DNA of 64,000 bases from assembly GCA_964017185.1 (NCBI GenBank), contig OZ024869.1, positions 65,515,431 through 65,579,430 of the forward strand, read 5' to 3'. The position numbers were made by a program, and so were the translations under genes. Below are positions 52,224-58,439 of this stretch, in pieces. Position 1 is the stretch's first letter. The number at the start of each line of letters is the position of its first letter. Origin of the DNA: Rugalucina vietnamica. Taxonomy: Eukaryota > Mollusca > Bivalvia > Lucinida > Lucinidae. Below the pieces are notes generated by a model. It did no database searches. It was not told the origin of the DNA and saw nothing but the letters and a program-made list of their open reading frames with translations.

Positions 52224-52542
52224 GAAGCTTGTGTAGGCTTGTCCCCTATAGTTTAAATTTTCTGATCATATACGGCACGAGTCAATTTACAAAGAGCACA
52301 TACGAAATATATAATAGATCAAAGTTTGTCAAAGTAGTAGCCAAGTCACAGATTTTACCGTCACTATTCCAACAGCAAAGCCTTGCGTTTCACGCATTGA
52401 AAGTCTCAACTGGCTTACCGCTTTCGCTTGCACCACAGGACGACGAAAATACAAATCATCACAAAAACTATTGCTGCTAACACTGGTCCAAGTATGATGA
52501 CTATAGAGGAGTCTGCGCCAGGGAGCTGCTCTGACTGAGATT
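21901..52542 (-). CDS. Receptor-type protein tyrosine phosphatase-like gene with two inactive PTP domains (multi-exon, 5' partial)
   Basis: Fifteen minus-strand exons were joined by hand: 52419-52542, 41717-41832, 41311-41453, 38959-38992, 37868-37941, 35652-35690, 33107-33201, 32354-32473, 31764-31909, 30694-30826, 29435-29584, 28674-28758, 26757-26885, 25528-25644 plus 24989-25149, 24429-24564 and the last at 21901-21981 (TAA). Codon phase agrees at every junction except 35652/33107 and 28674/26757. The order is transmembrane helix, juxtamembrane region, PTP domain D1, PTP domain D2, short tail, as in receptor PTPs. Recognisable family motifs are NYID, QGP, LWKMIY, YWAAEG, QTKEQYGLLY (D1), and FDLWRVIE and EAYQFCHSV (D2). 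Both active sites are lost, so hydrolysis of phosphotyrosine is unlikely; a scaffold, decoy or dimerisation role is inferred. The signal peptide and ectodomain are not seen. Introns are up to 10.6 kb and full of repeats. Confidence 0.85.
21982..24428 (-). other. Last intron of the PTP-like gene
   Basis: 2.4 kb, AT-rich, with no recognised repeat of length. A short open stretch around 22030-22090 (minus) has coding-like composition but poor splice sites, and phase already fits without it. Confidence 0.7.
24429..24564 (-). CDS. RPTP-like gene: D2 exon with erased P-loop
   Basis: The acceptor is acttcttaaag and the donor is a consensus gtaagt. Joined to the previous exon it reads LLIN-R-SHMNTLSAFYMVLC where functional or pseudo D2 domains have VVHC..G.GR(S/T)G.F. 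None of Cys, Gly or Arg remains. The continuation GEVNIIETTLRLTERNANLT matches the VDVFxxVxxLRxxRPxMV helix. It exits in phase 0 into EAYQFCHSV. Confidence 0.85.
24989..25149 (-). CDS. RPTP-like gene: D2 exon with degenerate WPD loop
   Basis: The acceptor is cgctttcacag and the donor is gtagat. It encodes 53 residues plus two bases, with VKRVHFLEWKREHDLL where D2 has VxxFxFxGWPxxxxP. Trp is kept, but Pro and the acidic residue are replaced by Lys and Arg. It ends EESPVLLIN, the strand that leads into the P-loop. The two spare bases AG combine with G of the next exon to make Arg. Confidence 0.85.
25528..25644 (-). CDS. RPTP-like gene: D2 central exon
   Basis: The acceptor is gattatggttacag and the donor is gttcgc (weak); both ends are phase 0. 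It encodes 39 residues: HFSIDDSTPDIKSYSVRSLD then TQQEVGYIINTYAYKRQEE. The pattern of a strand ending in VRSLD fits the region after YWP..EG in D2. Placement rests on phase and order more than on strong motifs. Confidence 0.75.
26215..26450 (-). repeat. Dispersed repeat R2, second copy
   Basis: It shares GATGGAGATCCCTGGGCGCC, CAACCAACTAAAATGAATAA and GCCATCATAGAGTCCGACAC with the copy at 36570. It is intronic, next to an R1 copy at 25856-26130. The small minus-strand frame here is not a gene. Confidence 0.7.
26540..26670 (+). mobile_element. SINE family 3 fragment
   Basis: It has GTAGAGGCTAAGCCATTCGC, then CGATGTCCCGTCTCCATATG and AGCTGTTGAATTGGAC. The B box is poor. It is intronic, 90 bases below the D2 exon at 26757. 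Confidence 0.6.
26757..26885 (-). CDS. RPTP-like gene: D2 exon (FWR...V..IVML equivalent)
   Basis: The acceptor is aaattacag and the donor is gtaagg; both ends are phase 0. It encodes 43 residues starting NHANQNAYILACMDDTNTAT and continuing FDLWRVIEDKKIKTVISLY. This aligns with the D2 segment AYI..Q.P...T..DFWRLV......VVML. The next exon follows without the usual YWP..EG sequence, so that motif is either degenerate, on an unseen exon or deleted. Confidence 0.85.
27338..27571. mobile_element. MITE with GAGCCGCCTCGTG termini and strong inner hairpin
   Basis: GAGCCGCCTCGTGGAAAAAC at the left matches the inverse of the right end with few changes. Inside, 27478-27530 forms a near-perfect hairpin with arm ACAAAGGCGC..AGCTTCGCGG. 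Elements with GAGCC...GTGAGAAAACC ends are, from memory, very common in bivalve genomes. It is intronic. Confidence 0.85.
28674..28758 (-). CDS. RPTP-like gene: linker and D2 N-terminal exon
   Basis: Acceptor ataccttttaag and donor gtgagt give phase 0 in and one spare base out. It encodes ALFGSDPEYLDLQESHQGPK then YLSPYSTK. The PEYLDLQ segment sits where D2 domains begin with an EFxxL helix. A closer downstream acceptor (tttggcag) would break the phase, so the upstream AG was chosen. The spare base does not fit the next recognised exon (phase 0 in), implying an undetected exon between them. Confidence 0.65.
29435..29584 (-). CDS. RPTP-like gene: D1 C-terminal exon (EQY...)
   Basis: The acceptor is cgtctgattttag and the donor is gtaggt; both ends are phase 0. 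It encodes 50 residues starting EQYGLLYELLAEALHIRARP and ending ERTGLSLQYE. QTK-EQYGLLY matches the conserved QTxEQYxFLY Q-loop region and final helix of PTP domains, and the tail is the D1-D2 linker. An open frame of similar length on the plus strand is a shadow of this exon. Confidence 0.9.
30416..30553 (+). repeat. 46-bp tandem repeat, three units
   Basis: GACATGCCAAAATGCA starts at 30416 and 30462 and a variant starts at 30508. Each unit also has TTATAAT.AAATGCACCTGA. It lies in the GC-AG intron of the PTP-like gene. Confidence 0.9.
30694..30826 (-). CDS. RPTP-like gene: D1 exon with remainder of degenerate P-loop
   Basis: The acceptor is gaatctttgtag and the donor is a non-canonical but recognised GC type (AAA then gcaagt). 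The first base completes AGC, giving VHG-S-DDGGVDLYLALDIL where active PTPs have VHCSAGxGRTGxFIALD. Neither the P-loop Arg nor the preceding Gly pattern survives. The rest, ANAERYVNPRQIIRQ...QLQTK, matches the helix and Q-loop lead-in (VxxVRxxRxxMVQT). It exits in phase 0 into EQYGLLY. Confidence 0.85.
30985..31470 (+). repeat. Second copy of the ~380-bp tandem family (intronic)
   Basis: AGGGTCACTGATGAAGG starts at 30985 and 31366, a period of 381. The block GCCGTGTGGCGGCCCTAAAA lies between them. It is in the intron separating the two P-loop exons of the PTP-like gene. Confidence 0.9.
31764..31909 (-). CDS. RPTP-like gene: D1 exon with degenerate WPD loop and start of P-loop
   Basis: The acceptor is gaatttgttccag and the donor is gtattt. 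It encodes PKQQRRNVTQMQFNGSLASG and continues to EGQILVHG with two spare bases. The stretch VTQMQF-NGSLASG aligns with VRHFHF-xGWPDHG, so Trp, Pro and the general-acid Asp are replaced. GQILVHG aligns with GP(I/L)VVHC, so the nucleophilic Cys of the P-loop is Gly. Phase agrees with the exons on both sides. Confidence 0.8.
32354..32473 (-). CDS. RPTP-like gene: D1 exon with YWAAEG (YWPxEG) motif
   Basis: The acceptor is atttcag and the donor is gtatgc; both ends are phase 0. It encodes 40 residues starting AQNMQYWAAEGETKYGNITV and ending VTRQFEVSK. This corresponds to the C..YWP..EG...YG.I.V segment and the following VRxFxV strand of PTP domains. Proline is replaced by alanine in YWP, an early sign of relaxed constraint. 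Confidence 0.9.
32583..32811. mobile_element. MITE flanked by TTAA with central hairpin
   Basis: The termini read TTAACCCATATTTGAC and, inverted, TTAACTCATTTAAGCCT. A near-perfect hairpin at 32716-32760 has the arm AGCCCCAGATG..ACGCCGCA. TTAA edges suggest a piggyBac-type target site. It is intronic, 110 bases from the exon at 32354-32473. Confidence 0.8.
33107..33201 (-). CDS. RPTP-like gene: D1 exon equivalent to QGP...FWRMIWE..V..IVML
   Basis: The acceptor is tttttatcgtcag and the donor is gtacat. After two completing bases it encodes PSNKTEENELWKMIYQANVS followed by LIIMLNETHGK. This aligns with the PTP core segment in which a Phe-Trp-Arg-Met motif precedes a buried beta strand ending IVML. 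The exit phase is 0 and agrees with the next exon. The incoming phase conflicts by one base with the 39-nt exon at 35652-35690. Confidence 0.85.
35652..35690 (-). CDS. RPTP-like gene: probable 39-nt D1 microexon
   Basis: The acceptor is acatggcag and the donor is gtacgc. In phase 0 it encodes ALHQKVCPQFKKQ. Between NYID and the following GPSNKT it supplies about 12 residues before QGP, which is the spacing seen in PTP domains (DGY...TQGP). The next exon, however, needs one spare base and this one leaves none. A one-base length change in its A6 run would repair the phase. So either the exon is real with a frameshift or assembly error, or another splice arrangement exists. Confidence 0.5.
36190..36418 (-). 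mobile_element. tRNA-derived SINE, family 1 (Leu/Ser-like head)
   Basis: Read on the minus strand it starts GGCCCCCGTGGCCGAGCGGT (A-box type) and has GTGGGTTCGAGTCCCG (B box). The body has GCCAAGTTCTGCTTGCGGGT, GTTTTCGCCCCACCTACCG and CATATGAGCTGAAATAAT, and the end is GACGTAAAACTG. Other copies are at 8921, 56311, 57421 and 62015. Confidence 0.9.
36570..36790 (-). repeat. Dispersed repeat R2 (SINE-like)
   Basis: GGAGATCCCTGGGCGCCGAA, CCAACCAACTAAAATGGATA and ACCATCATAGAGTC recur in order at 26215-26450, and inverted in part at 9230-9340. No gene. Confidence 0.7.
37868..37941 (-). CDS. RPTP-like gene: D1 exon with NYID motif
   Basis: The acceptor is tttctttactgcag and the donor is a consensus gtaagt. 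It encodes 24 residues (SHEEVSRPEGVKG then QHFNYDANYID). The end corresponds to the NDYINANYID segment of PTP domains. It exits in phase 0. It does not contain the phosphotyrosine-recognition KNRY sequence that normally lies 20-25 residues earlier. Confidence 0.85.
38959..38992 (-). CDS. RPTP-like gene: 34-nt microexon, D1 N-terminus
   Basis: The acceptor is ttctttttcag and the donor is gtaaga. It encodes SIMMLLDAQER plus one base that joins CC of the next exon to make Thr. The phase agrees on both sides, which is the main support for such a short exon. It follows EEFE, where receptor PTPs have a variable helix. The usual KNRY motif of D1 is absent here and in the next exon. Confidence 0.65.
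39434..41300. mobile_element. Mariner-like non-autonomous element with internal tandem repeats
   Basis: The left end is CGAGGTACAGTCGGAAAGTT and the right end is the near-exact inverse. TA is present at the left and TG at the right edge. The TIR resembles that of the copies at 12957 and 46921 (CGAGG...TCGGAAAGT). The centre holds about three units of 305-323 bp. It lies in the intron between exons 41311-41453 and 38959-38992. No transposase was recognised. Confidence 0.8.
39776..40700 (+). repeat. Tandem array, ~305-323-bp units, about 3 copies
   Basis: CGCGATCGTAATTAATGTCC (or a close variant) recurs near 39871, 40176 and 40499, each time followed by GCGTCCTTAGCCTATCCC and CTCCTCAGCATT blocks. 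It is CpG-rich compared with its surroundings and includes ACCGCGCGCTGCTCCGTAC. Open frames in it repeat with the units, so they are unlikely to be genes. Confidence 0.85.
41311..41453 (-). CDS. RPTP-like gene: juxtamembrane exon 2 leading into D1
   Basis: The acceptor is ttctcctctag and the donor is gtaata. After two completing bases it encodes 47 residues, starting EDEHTSDGVHQEISDIEETE and ending NDSQKLSEEFE. The acidic linker followed by SEEFE matches the start of receptor PTP D1 domains, where an EFE/EFxxLP motif precedes the catalytic fold. The donor lies only 11 bases from the right terminus of a mariner-like element occupying the next intron. Confidence 0.85.
41717..41832 (-). CDS. RPTP-like gene: juxtamembrane exon 1
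   Basis: The acceptor is atattttaag and the donor is a consensus gtaagt. It encodes 38 complete residues beginning TPRRFEGEGTVLYQHGA and ending DHTYANTTIGT, plus partial codons at both ends. The segment is polar and follows the membrane helix. The Tyr-Ala-Asn-Thr motif fits the pYxN pattern bound by Grb2-type SH2 domains, which is a motif-level inference. The outgoing single T joins AC of the next exon to make Tyr. Confidence 0.8.
42235..43620. repeat. Degenerate satellite with GTCGAC core, ~100-150-bp spacing
   Basis: The core GGTCGACAGGTCGACGGAAG (or variants) recurs near 42249, 42357, 42458, 42999, 43132, 43258, 43410 and 43552, commonly followed by GCATGCG. Single related units appear near 46620, 49150 and 51750. 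It is intronic, with no gene. Confidence 0.8.
43990..46130 (+). repeat. GAGCC-family element with ~465-bp tandem array, four units
   Basis: It opens with AGCTCACCTGAGCCGAAGGC, then CCGTCCGTC runs. The block CTCTGAAACCGCT (or variant) recurs at 44103, 44569, 45033 and 45497, periods 466, 464 and 464. Each unit has TTTTATGTGGAGC, CCAAGATGGCC, TGACCTTGACCTATTTTAC and AAACATAGGCTTTTACATGG. It closes with CAGGTGAGCG. It is intronic. Confidence 0.9.
46921..48133 (-). mobile_element. Non-autonomous mariner-like element, copy B
   Basis: It has the same TIRs as the element at 12957-14547, in the opposite orientation, flanked by TA. Shared internal blocks include the GACGTCA segment near 48000 and the TTCATCAAATAATGCAGCAA block near 47240. 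About 250 bases near the left end (46951-47200) are a different repeat, inserted directly after the TIR. It lies in the long intron before the transmembrane exon. Confidence 0.8.
46951..47200 (+). repeat. Dispersed repeat R1 inserted in mariner-like copy B
   Basis: It contains GGCGCAATCAGAAAAAGATT, a GGTGGGAAAAAAC block, CAATAGGTGGCCACTCAGTT and GAACCACCACAGAAG. The same ordered blocks occur at about 5360-5660, 19860-20215, 25856-26130 and 37985-38280, all in plus orientation. No coding capacity was recognised. Confidence 0.75.
48855..49045 (+). repeat. Degenerate minisatellite of GTACCCACG / GGCCAAC motifs
   Basis: Short units such as CGTACCCACGTGGGTCCAAC, GGACCCACGTGGATTGCC and GACGTCGTACCCACG recur about every 15-25 bases. 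Single related motifs are near 46800 and 48360. Small open frames on both strands follow the repeat and are not genes. Confidence 0.65.
49945..50628. mobile_element. Mariner-type MITE flanked by TA
   Basis: The left end CTGAACAAAAAAAAGAAACG and the right end are inverse copies over about 30 bases (one indel), continuing as GCAACAAT, with TA on both sides. Subterminal GAAAATC.. blocks are also inverted. The element is 684 bp and has no transposase frame. Confidence 0.85.
50731..51580 (+). repeat. ~147-bp tandem array with GGAC-rich end
   Basis: CCGTGAAATATAG starts at 50761, 50908 and 51054, with a variant at 51203 and a shorter unit after. Units carry GGGCACCGGGTTAAGGTGCG and CTCGCAGCTATCTCTGATGT. 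The array ends in GGACGAACGAACGGACGG and a hairpin built on TATCGCACC / AGGTGCGATA; a TATCGCACC also opens it. Open frames here are translations of the repeat. Confidence 0.9.
52171..52222 (+). repeat. Poly(T) tract
   Basis: A near-pure T run, about 200 bases on the 3' side of the transmembrane exon (minus sense). Confidence 0.95.
52419..52542 (-). CDS. RPTP-like gene: transmembrane exon
   Basis: The acceptor is ...tcatttag and the donor is gtaagc. It takes two bases to finish the incoming codon and leaves two bases (CG). It encodes a short extracellular stretch (SQSEQLPGADSS), then a hydrophobic helix of about 25 residues (from IVIILGPVLAAIVFVMIC through IFVVLW), then a basic CKRKR stop-transfer sequence, so the side coded downstream is cytoplasmic. 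The outgoing phase fits the exon at 41717-41832 exactly, giving CKRKR-TPRRF. The preceding ectodomain exon, which must end with one spare base, was not recognised in the 11 kb upstream. Confidence 0.8.
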
Positions 52543-54025
52543 CTAAATGAGAACAAAACAAAATCTGAAATGATCGCTTTAGCGAGGGAAACTGTGTCGT
52601 TAGTGAAATCATTTAACGGCATTTGCAAGTTCCAGATTGTGTAAACGTTTTACCATTTTATTCGATTTTATCGTGGAAATAAGTGTTCGCTGACTAATGA
52701 CCAGTGCTAATTGCAATGCTTGTTTATTTTCGCGAACATGCATGGCTTTGTCTACATCTTATTGTTCGAAATAATACGTCTTGATAGGTCAGTGTCTTGC
52801 AATAACCACAATCTTATCAAAAATTATATTATAGTAATTTTCGTTGACTCCATGTTGCCAAATCTATAGGGTCACTGCTAAACCGCGGTAACACCCACCC
52901 CACTCCTCATAATATGTTCGCTGCTCTTAAAGGATCTCAGTTTTATTTTTATCATCTTATTTTTGTGACTCAAAGTTTTTTCATATAATTGATTAGATAT
53001 GTCATTCTTGTAGTCGAAGCGGCTCAAATATATATCCGTCCGAGGGACAAAATAGTCTATTTTGAAAGACTGTTTCTTTGTCGATATTACTACGTTTTTG
53101 GCATTAAAACAATGACCATGCAAATGAAAACAAATGTTGTCAATTGTGTCACTTGACAACTAGAATGCTATTAAAGTTTTGAATTGAAAAATGAATTTAT
53201 CGGCCATAGTGAGAGTTAGTAGTTCGCGGTCTTTTTGAGACTTATATTTTTCACCCCCAAATATTTAGATACAGATAGTTGTTTTGTTTTCTAATTTATT
53301 TTTAAAACATGCCCAAGAAATGCGTTTGTTAGCTATTGAATATTTTTAATGACTCTATTCCTGTTAATACTCATTCTTTGTGGTTTGTGTTTAGGGTAGC
53401 ACTGCTGGCTTTATTATTTTGTTCTTTTGTGATAATCCCATGGCTTAAAATGGCGCCGACTTAATATTATGATCAACAAGCCTTTGGCTGATTCAGATCT
53501 CTGAACAGAAACGAAAGTTTACCGTTTCTGTATAGTTTGCTATTAGGTTATTCTAAATAATGAATTAAGCTTCACCAATATCTATTTTCGAATAATAAAT
53601 AAAACGAGAAATGAATAAATGAATTTAAATCTATTTTCACAAATAAACAAAATGAAAATAAAAATAAATAGATAAATTTAAATTTGCCGTTGTCGTGTTC
53701 GAATGTAAGCACACTAAACCATTGCTTCTCGTAAACGTGCATGAATGTGTCACCCTATAAAGCCCAATATTTATTTCTTAAACCTGAATAAGCTCATCGC
53801 TAACCTTTACTACGGTTGATAGGATAGTGATAATATAATATAACTTAGCATTACATATTTATTCAGCATAAAGCAAATATACAATAGTACATGTGTATGA
53901 AAAAGACGGAGTTCAGTGTCAAAAAAGAAGCTCTTCAGCATTGTTACTTTGTTAAGCCAGGGACAAATATCCCTCCTGGTGCATAAAGAATTGTCATTGT
54001 CATCTGTGACGAGAAAAACATTCAG

Positions 54026-54027
<2 letters not shown>
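52543..54027. other. Upstream of transmembrane exon, no exon recognised
   Basis: It contains a fragment of the ~380-bp tandem family (52850-52950) and AAATAAAT-rich sequence. No ectodomain exon could be supported. Confidence 0.5.

Positions 54028-54079
<52 letters not shown>
54028..54079 (+). repeat. (CT)n microsatellite
   Basis: An uninterrupted CT run of about 26 units. Confidence 0.98.
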
Positions 54080-54368
54080 GAATATGCAAGCCTAAGTTGT
54101 CAAACGTGTGATGGAAAGGGAATGTTAATTAAAACACTTACACATATCAGTCCGTGTATTAAATCCGTTTTTGCCACAAAATTTTAATTGTTTTTATTAT
54201 TCTTTTTATGAAACTAGAATCATGTTCTTTTTTTTAATCCGATGTCAGCACAGGTACGGTCATAAACCGACTGATTGAACACACAAGCCGACTGCCGCGG
54301 GACTAAATTAATTCCTTGCCCTTCATAGCGTATTCCCTGCTGTGAAGAAGGAACATTACGAAAACACG

Positions 54369-55162
54369 CCCGTGCAATATACAGGGAATTCTTTCAGCTG
54401 TAAAAATTGAAAATTTCACAAAAAAAAAATAATATTTTTAATACTTTTGCTCAAAACATACATTGTGGGTACACGCTAGAACCGCCTCGCCGAGGCGTTA
54501 GAACCGTCTCGCCGAGGCGGTTCTAAGGAGTACCCACAATGTATGTTTTGGATCAAAAATAACAAAATTAGGTATACCCCTGCAAACCCCAGTTCTTCTA
54601 TATAAAATGGGGTTTAAGGGGGTAAACTTTTCATGGATATGTTTTCCTGATGTATGTATAATAATAAAGGATGTCGGTTATGGACATCACTATTTCAGCT
54701 GTGTCGTAAATTTGTCTTCAAAAACCGAAGCCGTGAAATTGTCCATTTTCTATCATATCAATAGTTATCAGTATTCTTAAAATAGTTATAAAAATATTTG
54801 AACTATCTTCTGAACCATCCTTTTCGAGATAGAGCTTGTGAGAGTGAGAGACATTCCTAGTCCCTCATCTAGTTGCATAAATTCACCTTTCAGCAGGAAA
54901 ACAAGTCCGTGTAATATATACCGCCTTTTCCCCACTTCTATATATCAAAAATGGGGTTTGCAGGGGTATACCTATTTTTCGTATTTTTGCTCCAAAACAT
55001 AGATTGTGGGTACTCATTAGAGCCGCCTTGCCGAGGCGGTTCTACGTGTACCCACGATCTATGTTTTGAGCAAACATATTAATGATATCAAAACTTTTTC
55101 TGATGAAATTTTCATATTTTTACAACTGAAAATATCTCTGTATATTGCATGGGCATATTTTC
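54369..55162. mobile_element. Palindromic foldback element with nested hairpins
   Basis: Arms of about 290 bases run inward from CAATATACAG (left) and the inverse of CAATATACAGAGATATTTTC (right). Each arm holds its own hairpin built on CAAAACATA.ATTGTGGGTAC with GAACCGCCTCGCCGAGGCGG-type stems. The TAGGTATACCCCTGCAAACC block follows on both sides. A related copy lies at 58440-59480. Confidence 0.85.
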
Positions 55163-55233
55163 ATAATGTTATTTTTAAATGAAACAGCTCGAACAAACAT
55201 GTCAGTCCGGTCATGCATAATTTTTTTAACAAT

Positions 55234-55453
55234 GAGGCCCCCCAGGGGTGGGGGGGTCTTTGCTCCCTGCTCCCTCACAGAAAAATGACATTTCTCCCCA
55301 GGTCCCTGAAATGTTTTCCATCAGCCCCCCTGCTCCCTGCTCCCTAAAACCATGCTTTCTCCCCAAATCCCTGAAAATAAATGACCCGTCTTCCCAAATC
55401 CCTGAAAATAAATAGCCCTCTCCCTCAATCCCCAAAACCCCTGGGAGGGCCTC
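55234..55453. mobile_element. Small MITE with strand-asymmetric C-rich body and 6-bp target duplication
   Basis: The ends GAGGCCCCCCAGGGG and, inverted, GAGGCCCTCCCAGGGG are flanked on both sides by AACAAT. The body repeats CTCCCTGCTCCCT and CCCAAATCCCTGAAA, so one strand is almost free of G. A 121-residue open frame on the minus strand is an artefact of this bias. Confidence 0.8.
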
Positions 55454-55654
55454 AACAATGAAGATGCTACAAAGTATTTTACCTATACATGCCTGTGGAT
55501 CAATAGCGTGTATTGAAAAATGTATATTGATATTTTGGATGCTTGTTGTGACTAACTGTTTCTCCGCGGACAATAATATGTAAAATTGCATAACTGCTCT
55601 TCAGTAAATGTCACAACGTTTCACTGTTTCCTCCATAATGGATATTGTCTGCAA

Positions 55655-55980
55655 TAGACATTTTTCACTTTTGAACGTAAATGCTGCTGGCGCTTGCGGT
55701 TACGACTTTGTGTGTGATGGGCGACGACTCGTGAGGGCATATTTGAGACGAAGGCGAGGGGCGATATGAAGAATTACTTAGTCAAAACTACCAACAGCCC
55801 ACCGGATGTGTATTAAATGAGACACGAAAAAAACGAAATTGTCCAAGACGCCTAGCTGAATAGTTCAGTAGGTAGAGAGTAAGACATAGAATCGAAAGGT
55901 CCTGGGTTCGAGTCCGTGTAGGACAAAAATTATTTTTCCTTTTCTTTGTTTCTTCCTTTTTTCGCACCTGTGACATTAAA
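55655..55980 (+). mobile_element. tRNA-derived SINE, family 2
   Basis: The body ACTTTTGAACGTAAATGCTG...GAAGAATTACTTAGTCAAAA is followed by a tRNA-like unit with TAGTTCAGTAGGTAGAG (A box) and GGGTTCGAGTCC (B box). The same order is seen inverted at 61388-61672, so the two are copies of one element in which the tRNA-like part lies downstream of the body. Confidence 0.8.
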
Positions 55981-56310
55981 GCTTAAAAAATTAAAAAGAA
56001 ATAAAAAAAGGAAAAAAGAAAATAAAATTTTAAGAAAATAAAATTTTATCTATTGGCAGATGCAAGAATCACAAAATGCAATGCTGCATTTAATACTAAA
56101 TTCGTAAGTTTCTGGATTAAACTGTCTAGTGAGAAGGCAGACCGCATGTATAGGTTTTTTATAGGTCTTGTTGGAAGCCGAGATATTGATCGTCATTAGA
56201 AGAACGGATCAGCGACCGATCCTAACGTCAACATTTATTTCCTGACTGGCTGGTACAGATAATGTGGATAGGATAAGCTGACCGCCTCTAATGACTAAAA
56301 AAATACGCAA

Positions 56311-56545
56311 GCGTCCCCCGTGGCCGAGCAGTTCAGAGCGCTGTTTCATAATCACTTAATCATCTCACCGTTGTGTCTGGTGTGAGTTCGAGACCCATAA
56401 TGGCCAAATGTGAGACAGGCCAAGTTCTGTTTGCGGGTGTGCCAGGCGGTTTTTCTCGGGGTACTCCCGTTTTCGCCCCACCTACTGTTTGGCGCTTTTC
56501 ATATGAGCTGAAATAATCTTGAAAGGGACGTAAAACTGAATTTTA
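56311..56545 (+). mobile_element. SINE family 1, near full length
   Basis: It has the A-box-like TGGCCGAGCAGTTCAGAGCG, the B box GTGAGTTCGAGACCC, then the family body and the GGGACGTAAAACTGA end. Confidence 0.9.
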
Positions 56546-57420
56546 ACAAATACACAAGACACCAAATCAAAAAGTATAGTCACGGTACATGTTCAGATAT
56601 ATGTGTATTACGTATTAGATGTAAAACTACAGTTTCACGTGCTATCTCGTGAGCGAACGATTTTATTTTGTCGATGTCTCGTTTTGAGTCCATTCGACAG
56701 TAGGAAGAGCGATGGGGGCAATACCCTACATGTAGCTACAATATGCCTAGCCACACAACTGTGTTTGTTAATTGTAGACTTTCAACAGTATTTCTGTCAT
56801 ATCGAGTGCGATGGTTACGATGTAGAAAATTAATTTGGCAAGACATAAGCTTTCGTTCTGATCCTCATTTATTCTGTGTGATAGTATGCGTGTTGTTTCA
56901 CCTGGTTGAATTCAAATAAATAAATTAAAATCAAACTAACACAATTATATTATTTTCATGAGTTTCTAAAGTGTTTCCGTAGATGACGCATAGTGTTTCA
57001 GTCGCCCCATAGTTTACTTTTGATGTTCGCCATTTTCACATACACGTAGAAGCAATTTTGGACACTACACATTCTGTCAAAGTGCACAAATTATTCATTT
57101 GTTTCACAAATAATGGTGTATACAGTCTTCACATTGACACGTGTTTTCTTAAGATTATTGCCTCATGTATTGTCCCTTTTAACAGAATGGACGCTGGTCT
57201 TGTTTGGAAAGAGCTAGTAATTTTGTTTTTTTTATGCCTGTTGTTAAATTGCTTGTGATGTGTTGCACCGCCATGTCTCTCCCGCCTGGTGTCTATGTTA
57301 GGATGGGAAATTTAATTGTATAGATTCTTGGTAATTCTATTGTTACTTGATTACAGATAAGGGTCTCATTGTGCTCATTTCTGATCATAATGATGCGTTT
57401 TTATACAATTTTCGGCCCGT

Positions 57421-57535
57421 TCAAGATTATTTTAGTTCATATGAGACGGGTAAATCAGTAACAGGAGGAAAAGAGGAGAACCCTGAGAAAACGAACTTGC
57501 ACACCCACAAGCAGAACTTGGTTTTGTGTCACCCT
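57421..57535 (-). mobile_element. SINE family 1, 3' fragment
   Basis: The minus strand reads CAAGTTCTGCTTGTGGGTG and CATATGAACTAAAATAATC. The tRNA-like head is missing. Confidence 0.75.
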
Positions 57536-58054
57536 TGATTGTAAGACTGATCAATTGGGCAGCAACCTAAGGCGAAGAGTTCATTGTCTTGGTGTTGGTA
57601 GTTGCCAAAGCGATATTGCTGCGCTGAAGGTTGTTTTAATCCATTTTATCACATGTTGTGTGATGTTGCATCAATCTTTGTTGTAAGGACTTTGATTGTA
57701 TCGCAAGCATATACGATGGTGCTGACACTGATAGACAATACCCGAATACATATATTCATGTACAGTATACCACGCAGACATTTCACGTGTCCATTTACCG
57801 ACCTTTTATACAAACGTACCGCCATTCATGATTCTAATATATATACATGTAACAGGGGAAATTTAATTGTGTTGTGTTTGGCTATTGAAATTTTGTCCTA
57901 GGGCCCAGATCATATCAAGCCGGATCAGTTATCAAACCACATTGCAGCTTGGAAAGCCGAACGCAGTTGGTGTTAAGGGCATGCGTTCTTTTGTCCTTTT
58001 TTAACATTTAAAAGTACGATTTCTATCATGATAAAGTTTATACTGAACCTATTA

Positions 58055-58205
58055 AGCAAGCCTCTATGGTGCAGTGGTTATTTCACGTGCCTTATAAACC
58101 AGAGATGGCAGGTTTGATCCGGGTCTTCTTGAGTCTGTCGGATGAGACTATAAACTGAGGTCTCGTTTCCATATGACCTTTGCTGTTGGATTAACGCTCA
58201 AATCA
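58055..58205 (+). mobile_element. tRNA-like SINE, family 3
   Basis: GGTGCAGTGGTTATTTCACG (A-box-like) and GGCAGGTTTGATCCGGG (B-box-like) are followed by GTCTCGTTTCCATATGACCT and TGCTGTTGGATTAACGCTC. Related fragments are at 9812-9875, 26540-26670 and, inverted, near 7260-7310. Confidence 0.65.
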
Positions 58206-58439
58206 ACAAACCGATTCAATTTATTATTTATTTAAATTCAGATTGAGTAAGAAGCTTATGTGCTTATATGCTTGCCCGATTCCGGACGCAAAGATGGGTC
58301 CGAATGAGTAAGGTTGAGAATGATCAAATGTTGTAGATCTGCCGTCAGCATGTGTAATACATTTGCACTAAAACGGTACCCTATATCATGACGATATCAT
58401 TACAAAACCTTATCAAGTAAAATACAGTGGTTTTTTTTT

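Noticed and set aside
55226-55591. 121-residue minus-strand open frame rich in Gly and Glu
   Set aside because: It arises from the C-rich body of a small MITE with clear TIRs and target duplication.
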